A stretch of 64,000 nt of DNA, taken from NCBI GenBank assembly GCA_002092835.1, contig LVWL01000018.1:248001-312000 (forward strand), given 5' to 3'. Origin of the DNA: Campylobacter concisus. GTDB taxonomy: Bacteria; Campylobacterota; Campylobacteria; Campylobacterales; Campylobacteraceae. Shown here piece by piece: positions 26,806 to 37,200 of the stretch; position 1 is the first letter of the stretch, and the number at the start of each line of letters is the position of its first letter. Under the pieces are notes generated by a model, which was not told the origin of the DNA, did not search any database, and worked only from the letters and a program-made list of their open reading frames with translations. The translations under genes and the position numbers were made by a program.

Positions 26806-27454
26806 CGTAAAAATCATCAAAAAAGACGTAAAAAATATCACTTTAAAAGTTAGACCAAACGGCGAAGCGATCCTAACCGCGCCAAAAGCCGCAAGCGATG
26901 AGCATATAAAATTTATCATAGAAAAAAGAGCCAAGTGGATAGCGCAAAAGCGCGCGTTTTTTACCTCGTTTAAGATGCCCGAAAAAGAGTATGTAAGTGG
27001 CGAAGACTTTAAATATCTTGGGCGAAGCTACCGGCTTAAAGTTGTGCAGTCTAAAGAGGAGCGCGTAAAGCTACAAATGGGCTATCTTGAGCTCTTTGTG
27101 AAAGATAAAAGCGACCTAGAGCAAAAAGAAAATTTAGTCTATGAGTGGTATCATGAAAAGGCAACGTTATATTTTTTTAATATCTTGCAAGAATTTAACA
27201 AGATAGTAAAACAAGATATCAAAAGCGTAAAAATAAGGCAGATGAAAACAAGATGGGGGAGTTGCAATCCTTATAAATCATATATAAATTTAAACATAGA
27301 GCTTATCAAAAAGCCAAAAGCATGCATCGAATATGTCATATTTCACGAGCTTGCTCACCTGCTCTATCCAAATCACTCAAAGAAATTTTATGACTATCTA
27401 ACGCTTTATATGCCTGATTGGCAAAAACGCAAGGAAATTTTAGAAAGAGTTTAG
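26795..27454 (+). CDS. YgjP/SprT-like zinc metallopeptidase domain protein (DUF45)
   Basis: The 219-aa protein has the zinc protease motif HELAHLLYPNHSKKFY (HExxH plus a downstream His) preceded by RQMKTRWGSCNPYKSYINLN, the hallmark of the YgjP/DUF45 family. It often follows hsdR in type I restriction operons; here it overlaps the hsdR remnant. The substrate and its role with restriction systems are unknown. The reading frame is intact although the upstream gene is broken. Confidence 0.87.
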   Translation: MQSDVKIIKKDVKNITLKVRPNGEAILTAPKAASDEHIKFIIEKRAKWIAQKRAFFTSFKMPEKEYVSGEDFKYLGRSYRLKVVQSKEERVKLQMGYLELFVKDKSDLEQKENLVYEWYHEKATLYFFNILQEFNKIVKQDIKSVKIRQMKTRWGSCNPYKSYINLNIELIKKPKACIEYVIFHELAHLLYPNHSKKFYDYLTLYMPDWQKRKEILERV

Positions 27455-27566
27455 AAAATTTGGCTTAAATTTTGGACTATTAAACATTTTTTGTATTTTA
27501 AAAATATTTTAAAATCTAAGGAAAAGTGATGAAAAATTTTTAATTTTTTAGTGTTGATAAAGTAAG

Positions 27567-27643
27567 TGGTGGGTTCACCAGGACTCGAACCTGGGACCAT
27601 CCGGTTATGAGCCGGATGCTCTAACCAACTGAGCTATGAACCC
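27567..27643 (-). tRNA. tRNA with CAT anticodon (Met, or Ile2), CCA encoded
   Basis: On the minus strand the acceptor stem GGGTTCA pairs with TGAACCC, followed by A and an encoded CCA. The anticodon loop CTCATAA gives CAT, the T arm carries GGTTCGAGTCC and the D arm AGCTCAGTTGGTTAGAGC. Elongator Met is the first choice. An Ile2 tRNA with lysidine-modified C34 cannot be excluded without comparison. Confidence 0.9.
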
Positions 27644-27742
27644 GCAGTTGAAAGAAAATCGTATTATACAAGAAAAAGCTTATCTAAATATAAAAATAAC
27701 TCTTTTTTTCTAGCATATAAAACTGAGAAATTTTTAAAGTAA

Positions 27743-27762
27743 AAGCCCTAAAAATAGGGCTT
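27743..27762 (-). terminator. Terminator of ppa
   Basis: The stem AAGCCCTA / TAGGGCTT with a 4-nt loop is located just after the ppa stop on the minus strand and followed by a T-rich stretch. Confidence 0.7.
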
Positions 27763-27766
27763 AAAA

Positions 27767-28285
27767 TCATTTATAATTTTTAATTGCGGTGTCTAAAATT
27801 TCTTTTGCAGCATTTGCATCTTTAAATTCTTTAACTTTGACCCATTTGTTTGGCTCAAGAATTTTATAAGTTTCAAAGAAATTTTTGATCTTATTTAGTG
27901 TTGCAACTGGCAGATCCTCGTAGCTTTTTATCGCATCATATCTTGGATCGATCTTTGTAACCGGCACAGCCAAAAGCTTTTCGTCCATACCCGCCTCATC
28001 TTCCATCACCAAAACGCCTATCAAGCGGCAAGGAATGACACTACCAGCTTGGAGCGGATACTCATTTAGTACCAAAATATCAGCTGGATCGCCGTCAGCC
28101 GCAAGTGTATTTGGTACAAAGCCGTAGTTTGCTGGGTAAAACATCGCTGAGTAAAGCACACGATCAACTACGACAGCACCGCTATCTTTGTCAATTTCAT
28201 ATTTAATATTTGAGCCATAAGGTATTTCGATTACGGCATTTATTTTGTCTGGGTTTGAGCCAGCTTTGATCTTTGAAACGTCCAT
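27767..28285 (-). CDS. ppa: Inorganic pyrophosphatase
   Basis: This cytoplasmic family I enzyme hydrolyses pyrophosphate to phosphate, pulling biosynthetic reactions forward. The 172-aa length is typical. Metal-binding and catalytic segments are present: the EIPYGSNIKYEIDKDSGAV start, DGDPADILVL and DPRYDAIKSYEDLP. It stands alone on the minus strand after ygiW and before tRNA(CAT). Confidence 0.96.
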   Translation of the reverse strand: MDVSKIKAGSNPDKINAVIEIPYGSNIKYEIDKDSGAVVVDRVLYSAMFYPANYGFVPNTLAADGDPADILVLNEYPLQAGSVIPCRLIGVLVMEDEAGMDEKLLAVPVTKIDPRYDAIKSYEDLPVATLNKIKNFFETYKILEPNKWVKVKEFKDANAAKEILDTAIKNYK

Positions 28286-28355
28286 ATATTCGTCCTTTTT
28301 ATTAGAAATTTTCGTGATTTTAGTATTTTTTGCATTAAATACGCGTAAAATTTAA

Positions 28356-28691
28356 CTACTTTATAACCTCTATGCTATCGACATCGATCTCTGTTTTCAT
28401 AAGGTCTTTATCCACTTCGCCTCTTATTCTTAAAGGCGTATATTCGTTGGCTGTTATGTTACCCCATTTTTTGTTGTCGATCTCAATAATAATGACATCA
28501 CCATTTTTATCGATAAATTCATATTTGTCTGATTTTATGTGCGATTTTATTTTGCCCTCAAGTACGACTTTAGCGTCGTCTTTTAGTTTCAAAGCCTCTT
28601 TTGCGCTTATCGTTTCGCTTGAGTGCTTTGATGTGAAGCCCCCAGCCATTGCGATGCTAGCAGCTAGTGAAGCGATTATGATTTTTTTCAT
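28356..28691 (-). CDS. YgiW/YdeI-type OB-fold (BOF) stress protein, periplasmic
   Basis: The 111-aa protein has an N-terminal signal peptide (MKKIIIASLAASIAMAGG) and a BOF domain: SAKEALKLKDDAKVVLEGKI, YEFIDKNGDVIIIEID, and LRIRGEVDKDLMKTEIDVD. Relatives in enterobacteria are linked to stress tolerance, and the ligand is unknown. Size and arrangement are typical. It is a single-gene unit between ppa and adk. Confidence 0.82.
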   Translation of the reverse strand: MKKIIIASLAASIAMAGGFTSKHSSETISAKEALKLKDDAKVVLEGKIKSHIKSDKYEFIDKNGDVIIIEIDNKKWGNITANEYTPLRIRGEVDKDLMKTEIDVDSIEVIK

Positions 28692-28768
28692 TTTTATCCT
28701 TTTAGAATTTGTTGTAAAAATTTAAAAGGATATTACATTTTTGATGTTAATGAAAAGTAAGTTTTAAA

Positions 28769-28792
28769 ACCTTGCACCTTTTGATGCAAGGT
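28769..28792 (-). terminator. Terminator of adk
   Basis: The stem ACCTTGCA / TGCAAGGT lies just after the adk stop and is followed on the minus strand by TTTTAAAAC. Confidence 0.78.
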
Positions 28793-28800
28793 CTGTAAAT

Positions 28801-29370
28801 TTATAAAAGTTTAGCTAGTAAATTTTTGATATCGGCCACGATCTCGTCTATACCGCGTTCACCGTTTACTACATGAAGTAGTTCTTTTTTGCTGTAAAAT
28901 TCACGGATAGGCACGATCGGATCAAGATATACTTTCATGCGGTTATTAAACACTTCGTTGTTGTCATCAGCACCTCTTGCACGGCCGAGCACTCTTGCCC
29001 TTGCCACATCTTCGCTAACGTCTACTTCGATGACGCCTTTAAGAGAAATTTCTTTTTGCTCGCTTAATACCTTGTCAAGCTCTGTCATTTGCTCAACGCT
29101 TCTTGGGTAGCCATCTATTATGATGTTTGATTTTTCTGAGCCTTTAATGGCTGATACGATCGCATTTACGACAACATCAAGCGGAACTAAATTTCCTTTT
29201 GAGATAAAGCCATCTATCAGCTTACCAAGCTCGCTACCGCTAGCTACTTCAGCTCTTAAAAGATCACCAGTCGAAAAGTGTGCAAATTTCTCATCTTGCT
29301 GTGCGATGAGTGATGCGTCTGTCGTTTTGCCGCTGCCTGGAGCGCCTATGATTAAAAATAAATTCTTCAT
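28801..29370 (-). CDS. adk: Adenylate kinase (short type, no zinc lid)
   Basis: The enzyme interconverts ATP + AMP and 2 ADP in the cytoplasm. The 189-aa protein has the P-loop [11 protein letters not shown] at the N-terminus, [24 protein letters not shown] and the lid region [18 protein letters not shown]. The lid has no zinc cysteines. It is downstream of aspS on the same strand. Confidence 0.95.
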   Translation of the reverse strand: MKNLFLIIGAPGSGKTTDASLIAQQDEKFAHFSTGDLLRAEVASGSELGKLIDGFISKGNLVPLDVVVNAIVSAIKGSEKSNIIIDGYPRSVEQMTELDKVLSEQKEISLKGVIEVDVSEDVARARVLGRARGADDNNEVFNNRMKVYLDPIVPIREFYSKKELLHVVNGERGIDEIVADIKNLLAKLL

Positions 29371-29412
29371 TCTTTCCCTTTTTATATTTTTTAAGTGTCT
29401 TTGAGTGAGTTT

Positions 29413-29464
29413 GAAAATTTCACCCTGCAGCAGACTATATGTCTAGCTTTGGGATGAAATTTTC
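29413..29464 (-). terminator. Large hairpin between aspS and adk
   Basis: GAAAATTTCA-CCC pairs with GGG-ATGAAATTTTC (about 13 bp with a single-base bulge), and the loop contains a second small stem (AGAC / GTCT). It could be the aspS terminator or a leader structure of adk. Confidence 0.45.
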
Positions 29465-29560
29465 TACACAACATCCAAAATCATCTAAAAAATTTAATCT
29501 TTAAAATAAAATAACTCAAATTTAGACATCCAAAAAGTCCAAATTTATTACAACAAAATT

Positions 29561-31317
29561 TTAAGCCTTTTGCTCTTTTTCTCTTATCCTTAGTCCTAGC
29601 TCCCTAAGCTGCTCGTTACTAGCGTGGCTTGGTGCTTTTGTGAGTGGGCACTGAGCACGCTGTGTTTTAGGGAATGCTATAACATCACGAATTGAGCCTG
29701 CTTTATTTACAAGCATATTTAGCCTGTCAAATCCGATCGCGATACCACCATGTGGAGGCGCGCCAAATGTCAATGCATCAAGCAAGAAGCCAAATTTCTC
29801 ACGCTGCTCCTCTTCGTCTATGCCAAGAAGCTTAAAGACCTTTTGTTGGATGTCATTTTTATGAATTCTTATACTTCCGCCGCCAAGCTCAAAGCCGTTT
29901 AGCACAACGTCGTGAGCGATAGAGAGAATGTCCTCAAGATCAGGCTCGTCTATATTTTTTGGCATTGTGAATGGATGGTGCATCGCAGAGTAGCTACCAT
30001 CATCATTTTGCTCAAACATTGGGAAGTCAAGCACCCATAAAAACTCAAGTTTGTCTTGATCGATGATATTCATTTGCTCAGCTAGGAAAATTCTAAATCT
30101 TCCCATGTAGTCAAGCACGACTTTTTTCTTGCCAGCACCAAAAAATACGACGTCGCCAACTTTTAGTTCACATCTTGAGACGATCTCGTCAAGATCGCTT
30201 TGCTCGAAAAATTTACAAAGTGGGCCTTTTAAACCATCTTCTTTCATCTGGAAGTAGCCAAGACCTTGCGCGCCAAATTTACGTACAAATTCCTCAAATC
30301 TATTCATCTCACGCTTGCTAAAGATATTGTCACCATTTGGTACTTTTAGCGCTTTTATGCGGTTTTTCTTCTTATCTTTTGCGATAGAGCTAAAAATTTC
30401 ATTGCTTGAGCGCTCGAAAATATCGATCACATCGACCATTTTGAGGTCATATCTAAGATCAGGCTTATCTGAGCCATAAGTCTCGGTCGCCTCTTTGTAG
30501 CTCATGCGTCTAAATGGCGTTTTAATATCGTATCCGCAGGCTTTAAAGATATCTTTTAGCATCGTTTCAGCCATATTTATGATATCTTCTTGCTCCACAA
30601 AGCTCATTTCGATATCTATTTGGGTAAATTCTGGTTGGCGATCAGCCTTAGGTCTTCGTCACGGAAGCATTTTGCTATCTGAAAATACTTATCAAAGCCA
30701 GAACACATCAAAAGCTGTTTAAATAGCTGTGGGCTTTGTGGTAGCGCATAAAACTGCCCCGGATATACACGGCTTGGCACTAGATAGTCTCTCGCACCTT
30801 CTGGTGTTGCACGTGTTAAAACAGGAGTTTCAAACTCGATAAAGCCCATTTTATCGAGGCTGTTTCTAGCTGCTATCGCCGCACGAGAGCGCATTTTAAA
30901 GATATTTTGTAAGCGTTCGCTTCTAAGATCTAGAAAGCGGTATTTTAGCCTGATGTCCTCATTTACGCTCTCATCGCCTATCATAAATGGTAGCGGCTCG
31001 CTTGGATTTTCGATGATTAGCTCGCTTACTATTACTTCTATCTCGCCAGTTTTTAGCTTTGGATTGGTTAGTCCTTCGCCTCTAGCTCTTACTTTTCCTT
31101 TTGCTTTTAAGACATATTCATCTCTTACTTTTGCAGCAATATCATGTGCTTCTTTGCTGTCAGCCGGGTCACAAACTAACTGTATAAGCCCGCTAACGTC
31201 TCTTAAGTCGATGAAAACAACGCCGCCGTGGTCTCTATATGTGTTTGCCCAGCCACAAAGTATTACTTCTTTACCGATATCAGCTTTGCTAAGATCGGTG
31301 CAATAATGACTTCGCAT
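29561..31317 (-). CDS. aspS: Aspartyl-tRNA synthetase, apparent single-base frameshift
   Basis: AspS charges tRNA-Asp (and tRNA-Asn in the indirect pathway). The N-terminal part (from 31317) has the OB-fold anticodon domain and class II motif 2 (FRDEDLR), then shifts frame and stops at 30616. The second part resumes in the correct frame with [14 protein letters not shown] and continues to motif 3 ([12 protein letters not shown]) and the stop. Adding one C at 30647-30648 (plus strand CC to CCC) restores [13 protein letters not shown] and a normal protein of 585 aa. Because the gene is essential, a sequencing or assembly error is the likeliest cause. Confidence 0.9.
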
Positions 31318-31409
31318 AAAATGCTCCTTTGCAATGTTTTTTAGGCAATTATAATCGCTTTTTTCTTTTGAAAAGCTTTGTTAAAATAAAATATGTTACA
31401 ATCATTTAC

Positions 31410-32285
31410 ATGAAAAATGAACAAAAATTTAATACTTTTTGCACAAAAAAAGTAGGACTTATTGCTAAAGATTATCCATTATTTAGGCAAGATTTAGAAA
31501 AATTAGAAAAAATTTTAAAAAAGTATAACGCAGAAATTTTGCTTGAAAAAAATTGTGCTAAGCGCATAGAAAAAAGTGGTTTTGAGCTGATAAAACTAGC
31601 CAAAGAGTGTGAATTTCTGATCACTCTTGGCGGAGATGGCACGATCATTTCAACTTGTAGAAAGCTAGCCCACATCTCGCCACTTGTCCTTGGCATACAC
31701 GCTGGTAGACTCGGATTTCTAACTGACATAATGATTAATGAGAGTGAGAAATTTTTTAAAGACTTTTTTGATGGTAAATTTGAGGTAGAAATGCCTTTTA
31801 TGCTCGATGTCACGCTTCACAAAAATGATGGCAAAACTGAGCAAAAGATAGCATTTAACGATGCAGTCATCGTTAGTAAAAATGGCGGTTCGATGACACA
31901 TATCGAGGCACTTTTAAATGAAAAATATTTTAATTCATATTTTGGAGACGGCGTTATAGTAGCGACACCTGCTGGAACCACGGCATATAACATGAGCGCA
32001 AATGGCCCTATTATCTATCCATTAAGCGAAGTTTTTACAGTAACTCCTATCTGCTCGCACTCACTTACACAGCGTCCAGTCGTGCTCACAAAAAATCATA
32101 CGGTTAAATTTAGAACAAATAGCGATGCGATTTTGGTACTTGATGGTCAAGATAGGTTTGATATGAGTAAAATTTCAGCCGTTAGCATGAGTCTTAGCGA
32201 TAAAAAAGCGAGGCTGATACGCCATATTGGTAGAGATTATTTTCAAATTTTAAAAGAGAAACTTCACTGGGGTTATAATGATTGA
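31410..32285 (+). CDS. nadK: NAD kinase
   Basis: NadK phosphorylates NAD to NADP. The 291-aa product begins at the ATG at 31410; an upstream in-frame extension to 31329 reads through the aspS promoter region and is rejected. The motifs [20 protein letters not shown] and the substrate segment [16 protein letters not shown] are all present. It is divergent from aspS and overlaps recN by 8 nt. Confidence 0.95.
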   Translation: MKNEQKFNTFCTKKVGLIAKDYPLFRQDLEKLEKILKKYNAEILLEKNCAKRIEKSGFELIKLAKECEFLITLGGDGTIISTCRKLAHISPLVLGIHAGRLGFLTDIMINESEKFFKDFFDGKFEVEMPFMLDVTLHKNDGKTEQKIAFNDAVIVSKNGGSMTHIEALLNEKYFNSYFGDGVIVATPAGTTAYNMSANGPIIYPLSEVFTVTPICSHSLTQRPVVLTKNHTVKFRTNSDAILVLDGQDRFDMSKISAVSMSLSDKKARLIRHIGRDYFQILKEKLHWGYND

Positions 32286-33798
32286 TCGAATTTTGATTAA
32301 AGATTATCTAAATTTTAAAAATGTCGAGCTAAATTTCAAAGAAGGTCTTAGTGTATTTACGGGCGTTAGCGGCGCTGGCAAGTCCGTACTAATGAGCGCG
32401 ATCATGGCTGTTTTTGGCCTAAAAGATAGCGAGGCAAGGCTCATTGAAGCTGACGTGGAGCATAAATTTGAGCTTGATGAGTTTGGCATAGAAAACGAAG
32501 AGGTCAATATTTTCAAGCTTTTAAAAGATAAGAGCACGAGGTATTTTATAAACCAACAAGCCATCTCAAAGAAAAATTTAGCCCAAGTGGCGCGCGAGCA
32601 CATCAAATATCTCTCGGCAAAAGAGGCAAATGAATTTGAAAATGAGAAATTTCTAAATTTGCTTGATAGGCTAGAAATTTCAAAAAATGAGAAATTTAAA
32701 GAGATAAAACAAGAATTTGAAGAGGCGTTTTTAGAATTTTCCAAAATTTCAAAAGAGCTAGCCACTATAAAAGAGGAAGAGAAAAAGGTCGAGGAGCTAA
32801 AGGAGCTTGCTAGCTTTGAGATCGAGAAGATAAGAAGTGTCGGGCCTAAAAAAGGCGAGTTTGAAGAGCTTATGGAGACTAAAAAGAGGCTTAGTAAAAA
32901 GGATAAGATAAATGAGGCGTGGGCTAGGGCTGAGCGGATATTTGAGCTAGAGCACAGCGTAAATGAAGCACTAAGCATTAGTGACCTTGACAATGGCTTT
33001 TTTGAAGATGCAATGAACGAGCTAAGGGTTGCAAGAGATAGCCTAAATATGGAAGAGCTTGACGATATCGATGTTGAGAGTGTGCTTGATAGGATAGAGG
33101 CACTAAATGCCATCATTAGGCGGTACGGCAGCGAAGAAGAGGCATTAGAAGCGCTTGCTAAAAAGGAAAAAGAGCTTGCCAGGTATGAAAATTTAAGTTT
33201 TGAAAAGAGTGAGCTTGAGAAGAAATTTGAAATTTTAAGCAAAAAAGCGAATGATCTAGCCAGCGCTTTAAGCAAGGCAAGGGGCGTAAATTTAAAAGAG
33301 CTTGAGAGTATGATAAATTTATACCTAAAAGAGCTTTATATGCCGGATATCACGCTAAAAATAGAAGAAAAAAGACTTGATATTTTAGGGCTTGATGAGG
33401 TTTGTTTAAATTTAAATGAGACCTCGCTTAAAAATTTAAGTTCAGGCGAGCTAAACCGCCTAAGACTGGCTTTTATAGCCGCATCTAGTGAGATCACAAA
33501 AACGGGCGGTGATGTCATCATACTTGATGAAATAGATGCAAATTTAAGCGGAAAAGAGGCTATGAGTATCGCAAATGTTTTGCTTAAGCTTGCAAATTTT
33601 TATCAAATTTTTGCCATTTCACATCAACCGCAGCTTAGCTCAAAGGCAAATTCTCACTTTTTGGTAGAGCGTCATGGAGAAAACTCTGTCGTAAGAGAGC
33701 TTGATAAAGATGAACGAGTGAGCGAATTAGCACGTATGATAAGCGGTGAGCACATAAGTGAAGAGGCAATAAATTTTGCGAAAGGGCTTTTAAAGTAG
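32278..33798 (+). CDS. recN: DNA repair protein RecN
   Basis: RecN is an SMC-like ATPase acting in double-strand break repair. The 506-aa protein has Walker [12 protein letters not shown] near the N-terminus, a long coiled-coil middle (Lys/Glu-rich, about residues 130-330), ABC signature [15 protein letters not shown] and Walker [17 protein letters not shown]. It is slightly shorter than the E. coli protein, as in other Campylobacter. It overlaps nadK. Confidence 0.94.
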   Translation: MIDRILIKDYLNFKNVELNFKEGLSVFTGVSGAGKSVLMSAIMAVFGLKDSEARLIEADVEHKFELDEFGIENEEVNIFKLLKDKSTRYFINQQAISKKNLAQVAREHIKYLSAKEANEFENEKFLNLLDRLEISKNEKFKEIKQEFEEAFLEFSKISKELATIKEEEKKVEELKELASFEIEKIRSVGPKKGEFEELMETKKRLSKKDKINEAWARAERIFELEHSVNEALSISDLDNGFFEDAMNELRVARDSLNMEELDDIDVESVLDRIEALNAIIRRYGSEEEALEALAKKEKELARYENLSFEKSELEKKFEILSKKANDLASALSKARGVNLKELESMINLYLKELYMPDITLKIEEKRLDILGLDEVCLNLNETSLKNLSSGELNRLRLAFIAASSEITKTGGDVIILDEIDANLSGKEAMSIANVLLKLANFYQIFAISHQPQLSSKANSHFLVERHGENSVVRELDKDERVSELARMISGEHISEEAINFAKGLLK

Positions 33799-33885
33799 CT
33801 TAATTTAAATTATTAATTTAAGCTTTATAAATAAATTTATTTGATAAAATCGCCACTAATTTGATAAAATTTTTGTAGGAATAAT

Positions 33886-35142
33886 ATGGAAAGAATCCTT
33901 GTAGTTGATGATAATAAGGCGTTAGCAAAGCTGATTGTTATGCAAATGGAAAAGAGTATTGATGAGATGGCAATTGATGTCGCATATAGTTTTGCCGAGG
34001 CTCAAATGCTAATTAATGAGCATGACAAAGATTATTTTATGACTATTTTGGATTTAAATTTGCCAGATGCTCCAAATGGCGAGATCGTTGATTATGCACT
34101 TTCCAAAGGACTTTCAGCTATTGTTTTAACAGGTAGCATTGATGATGAAACAAGGGAAAAATTTATAAATAAAGATATTGTTGATTATGTTTATAAAGGG
34201 AATATGGATGATATCAACTATATCTTCCAAATGATAAATAGACTGAGCAAAAATAGACAATACAAGGTTTTGGTTGTTGAAGATTCGCTCCCTTTTAGAA
34301 ATATGATAAAAAAGATATTAACTAGCCTTCAGTTTAAAGTTTTGGCTGCGGCTCATGGCGAAGAGGCAATGAGTTATTTTGCAGATAATCCTGATATAAA
34401 TCTTATAATAACTGATTATAGAATGCCGGTAAAAGATGGCCTTGAAGTTTTAAAAGAGGTTAGAAAAGAAAAAGATAAAAATAGTCTTGGCGTAATTGTT
34501 ATGACATCTCCTAGCGAAAAGACTGACGCATCAATATTTTTAAAAAATGGTGCGAGCGACTTTATAGCAAAACCATTTTCAAAAGAAGAGCTAATATGTC
34601 GTGTTAATAATACGATTGAAGCGATGGAAAATATAAATAAGATAGCAAATTTTGCAAATCGTGACTTCTTGACCGGGGTTTATAATAGAAGATTTTTTTA
34701 TTCCGACGTGGAAGAGTATGTTCAAGCAGCTGAAGAGACCAATGAGCCTTATGCTTTTGCAATGATTGATATTGATTATTTTAAGAAGATAAATGATACA
34801 TATGGCCATGATGGCGGAGATAGGACACTAAAATCAATCGCAAAAATTTTAAATGACAATACAAAAGGAAGCGATATTGTTGCAAGATTTGGTGGCGAAG
34901 AGTTTTGCGTTGTGCTTAAAAAGATAAGCAGAGAAGAAGCTGTCAAATTTTTTGTAAATTTACGAGCAAAAGTGGCTGAAAATGAAGTAGTTATAAAAAA
35001 ACAAAAAATAAGAGTGACCATATCTATAGGTGTATCTTTTGGCAATGGGCATTGCGAGATAGATGATATGCTTGAAGCTTGCGATTCGGCACTTTACACC
35101 GCAAAAGAAAATGGTAGAAATAGAGTAGAAATAGCTTTATGA
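33886..35142 (+). CDS. cbrR: Response regulator with two REC domains and a GGDEF domain (CbrR-like)
   Basis: The 418-aa protein has receiver domain 1 (VVDDNKALAKL, phospho-acceptor Asp in ILDLNLPDAPNG), receiver domain 2 (VVEDSLPFR, Asp in ITDYRMPVKDG) and a diguanylate cyclase domain with FGGEEF and ANRDFLTGVYNRRFF. The I-site position holds KGSD instead of RxxD, so product inhibition may be weak. The architecture and place after nadK-recN match C. jejuni CbrR, a regulator of bile resistance. The stop overlaps the next ATG by 4 nt. Confidence 0.88.
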   Translation: MERILVVDDNKALAKLIVMQMEKSIDEMAIDVAYSFAEAQMLINEHDKDYFMTILDLNLPDAPNGEIVDYALSKGLSAIVLTGSIDDETREKFINKDIVDYVYKGNMDDINYIFQMINRLSKNRQYKVLVVEDSLPFRNMIKKILTSLQFKVLAAAHGEEAMSYFADNPDINLIITDYRMPVKDGLEVLKEVRKEKDKNSLGVIVMTSPSEKTDASIFLKNGASDFIAKPFSKEELICRVNNTIEAMENINKIANFANRDFLTGVYNRRFFYSDVEEYVQAAEETNEPYAFAMIDIDYFKKINDTYGHDGGDRTLKSIAKILNDNTKGSDIVARFGGEEFCVVLKKISREEAVKFFVNLRAKVAENEVVIKKQKIRVTISIGVSFGNGHCEIDDMLEACDSALYTAKENGRNRVEIAL

Positions 35143-35924
35143 TTATAGATACGCATTGCCATTTGGATAGTAAAATTTATGATCTTGACCTTGATAAAAT
35201 TTTAGACGAAGCTAGAAAATTGGGGATAGATGGCTTTATTATCCCTGGAGCTGATATCAATGATTTACCAAAATCGGCTAAAATATCGCACGAAAACAGC
35301 GACATTTTCTTTGCTGCTGGAGTTCATCCATATGATAAAGAGAGTTTTAGCATTGAAATTTTAAGAAATTTTGCTAAAGATGAAAAGTGTGTGGCAATAG
35401 GTGAATGTGGTCTAGACTACTTTCGCTTGCCAAAAGATGAAAATGAAAAGATAAAAGAGAAAGAGGAGCAAAAACGTATTTTTTTAGCTCAACTTGATTT
35501 GGCTGTTGAGTTAAAAAAACCCGTTATTCTTCACATTAGGGAGGCTAATGAGGACTCTTTTAATATCTTAAAAGAGTATGCACCAAAGCTTGAAGCCGGA
35601 GCGATTTTGCATTGTTATAATGCTTCGCCACTTCTTTTAGAGCTTTGTAAATTTGGGAATTTTTACTTTGGCATAGGCGGTGTTTTAACATTTAAAAATG
35701 CTAAAAATTTAGTCGAAATTTTGCCAAAAATCCCATTTGACAGGATAGTTATTGAAACTGACGCTCCTTATCTCACGCCAGAACCAAATCGCGGCAAGAG
35801 AAATGAGCCGGCGTTTACGACATTTGTTGCTAAAAAGATAGCTGAAATTTTAAACCTTGAGTTTGAAGTTGTTTGTGAAAAAACTTCAAATAATGCCAAA
35901 AGGTTGTTTAAGTGCTTTGCTTAA
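35139..35924 (+). CDS. TatD-family metal-dependent hydrolase
   Basis: The 261-aa protein has the TatD pattern: DTHCHLD at the N-terminus, AAGVHPYDKES, IGECGLDYFR, KKPVILHIREAN, GAILHCYN and ETDAPYLTPEPNRGKRNEP. Family members act as DNases or deoxyribonuclease-like repair and quality-control enzymes. It is coupled to cbrR through an ATGA overlap. Confidence 0.93.
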   Translation: MIIDTHCHLDSKIYDLDLDKILDEARKLGIDGFIIPGADINDLPKSAKISHENSDIFFAAGVHPYDKESFSIEILRNFAKDEKCVAIGECGLDYFRLPKDENEKIKEKEEQKRIFLAQLDLAVELKKPVILHIREANEDSFNILKEYAPKLEAGAILHCYNASPLLLELCKFGNFYFGIGGVLTFKNAKNLVEILPKIPFDRIVIETDAPYLTPEPNRGKRNEPAFTTFVAKKIAEILNLEFEVVCEKTSNNAKRLFKCFA

Positions 35925-35988
35925 ATTTTGAGCGTTGCACTTGTTTAAGATGCTAGCATCTTAAGTTTTGACACGAAAAAGGATAGAA

Positions 35989-37200
35989 ATGAAAGCAATG
36001 CTTAAAATATTTTTAATATTTGCATGTAGTACCTTGCTACTAGCAAATACGCCTGAAAAGAGCTCATACGACACTCAGGTAAAAATTTTAAAAGAGCTGG
36101 ACATTGATGCTAGCTTTATGAAGACTTCTCACTATGCAAAGATGAGGCAAGGTATCAAACAATCACAACTTGAAACATTTACAGAAGCTCTAAAAAATGG
36201 TTATATGTATATACCGATGGTAAAAGAGCAGATCAAAAAATCAGGCGTACCCGAGTCATTCTTTTATCTAGCTATGATAGAATCAGGCTTTTCAAATCAC
36301 ACAGTCTCAAACGCAAAAGCTACTGGCGTGTGGCAGTTTATGGAGCAAACGGCTAGACTGCATGGTCTAAAGGTAGGACAGTATGTCGATGAGAGAAAAG
36401 ATCCAGTAGAGTCTACTGTTGCAGCTACAAATTATCTAAAGTCGCTTAAAAATCAATTTGGTAAGTGGTATCTAGCAGCTATGGCCTATAACTGCGGCGA
36501 TGGAGCCTTAAAAAGAGCTATACAAAAAGCTGGTACAGATGACCTTGTAACGCTTCTTGACGCAGAGAAAAAATACCTTCCAGCCGAAACTAGAAATTTT
36601 GTTATCAAAATTTTAAGAGCAGCATATACCGCAAAAGACGCGGACTTCTTGATGTCTAAAGATTCATCTTTATTGAACATAAACGGAGGACTAAAGCTTG
36701 TAAAAGTAAAAGTACCTGGCGGTACAAATTTAGCTCAAATAGGCGATAGTATCGGCCTTAGTACAAAAAAGATGAAAAATAACAACCCACATTTAAAATT
36801 TGTATTTACTCCACCAACCCTAAAAGATTATTATGTTTATATCCCTGAAAATAAAAAACAGCTTTTTGCAGAAAATTTCAAGCCATTTAACGGTAAAAAT
36901 AATTTTTATACCTACGTTGTAAAAAAAGGCGAAACATTACTTTCTATCTCTAAAAAAACAGGTGTTAGTCATAGAGCGATCAAGGACTACAACGAGCTTA
37001 GCACAAATGCCGTAAGCTATAATCAAAAACTAATTATTCCATTTTCTGCCCAAAATAAATCTCAAAACTATATAGTCCAAACTGGTGATACGATAGCTTC
37101 TTTATCTAAAAAATTTAATGTAAGCGAAAAAGATTTAAAAGATGCAAATTCTTTTGCTAGTTCAAATTTAAATGTTGGAGCAAATATTGTCATACCATAA
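35989..37200 (+). CDS. mltD: Membrane-bound lytic murein transglycosylase D-like, with LysM repeats
   Basis: The enzyme cuts peptidoglycan glycan strands in the periplasm. From the ATG at 35989 (after AAAGGAT) the product is 403 aa with a signal peptide (MLKIFLIFACSTLLLA). The SLT domain has the catalytic Glu in FFYLAMIESGFSNHTVS, then ATGVWQFMEQTARLHGL and AAMAYNCGDGALKRA. Two LysM modules follow (YVVKKGETLLSISKKTGVS and YIVQTGDTIASLSKKFNVS). The gene overlaps rlpA by 29 nt. Confidence 0.9.
   Translation: MKAMLKIFLIFACSTLLLANTPEKSSYDTQVKILKELDIDASFMKTSHYAKMRQGIKQSQLETFTEALKNGYMYIPMVKEQIKKSGVPESFFYLAMIESGFSNHTVSNAKATGVWQFMEQTARLHGLKVGQYVDERKDPVESTVAATNYLKSLKNQFGKWYLAAMAYNCGDGALKRAIQKAGTDDLVTLLDAEKKYLPAETRNFVIKILRAAYTAKDADFLMSKDSSLLNINGGLKLVKVKVPGGTNLAQIGDSIGLSTKKMKNNNPHLKFVFTPPTLKDYYVYIPENKKQLFAENFKPFNGKNNFYTYVVKKGETLLSISKKTGVSHRAIKDYNELSTNAVSYNQKLIIPFSAQNKSQNYIVQTGDTIASLSKKFNVSEKDLKDANSFASSNLNVGANIVIP

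Noticed and set aside
32304-33275. 323-aa minus-strand ORF within recN
   Set aside because: It is a serine-rich antisense shadow of the Glu/Lys-rich coiled coil of RecN, with no ribosome binding site.
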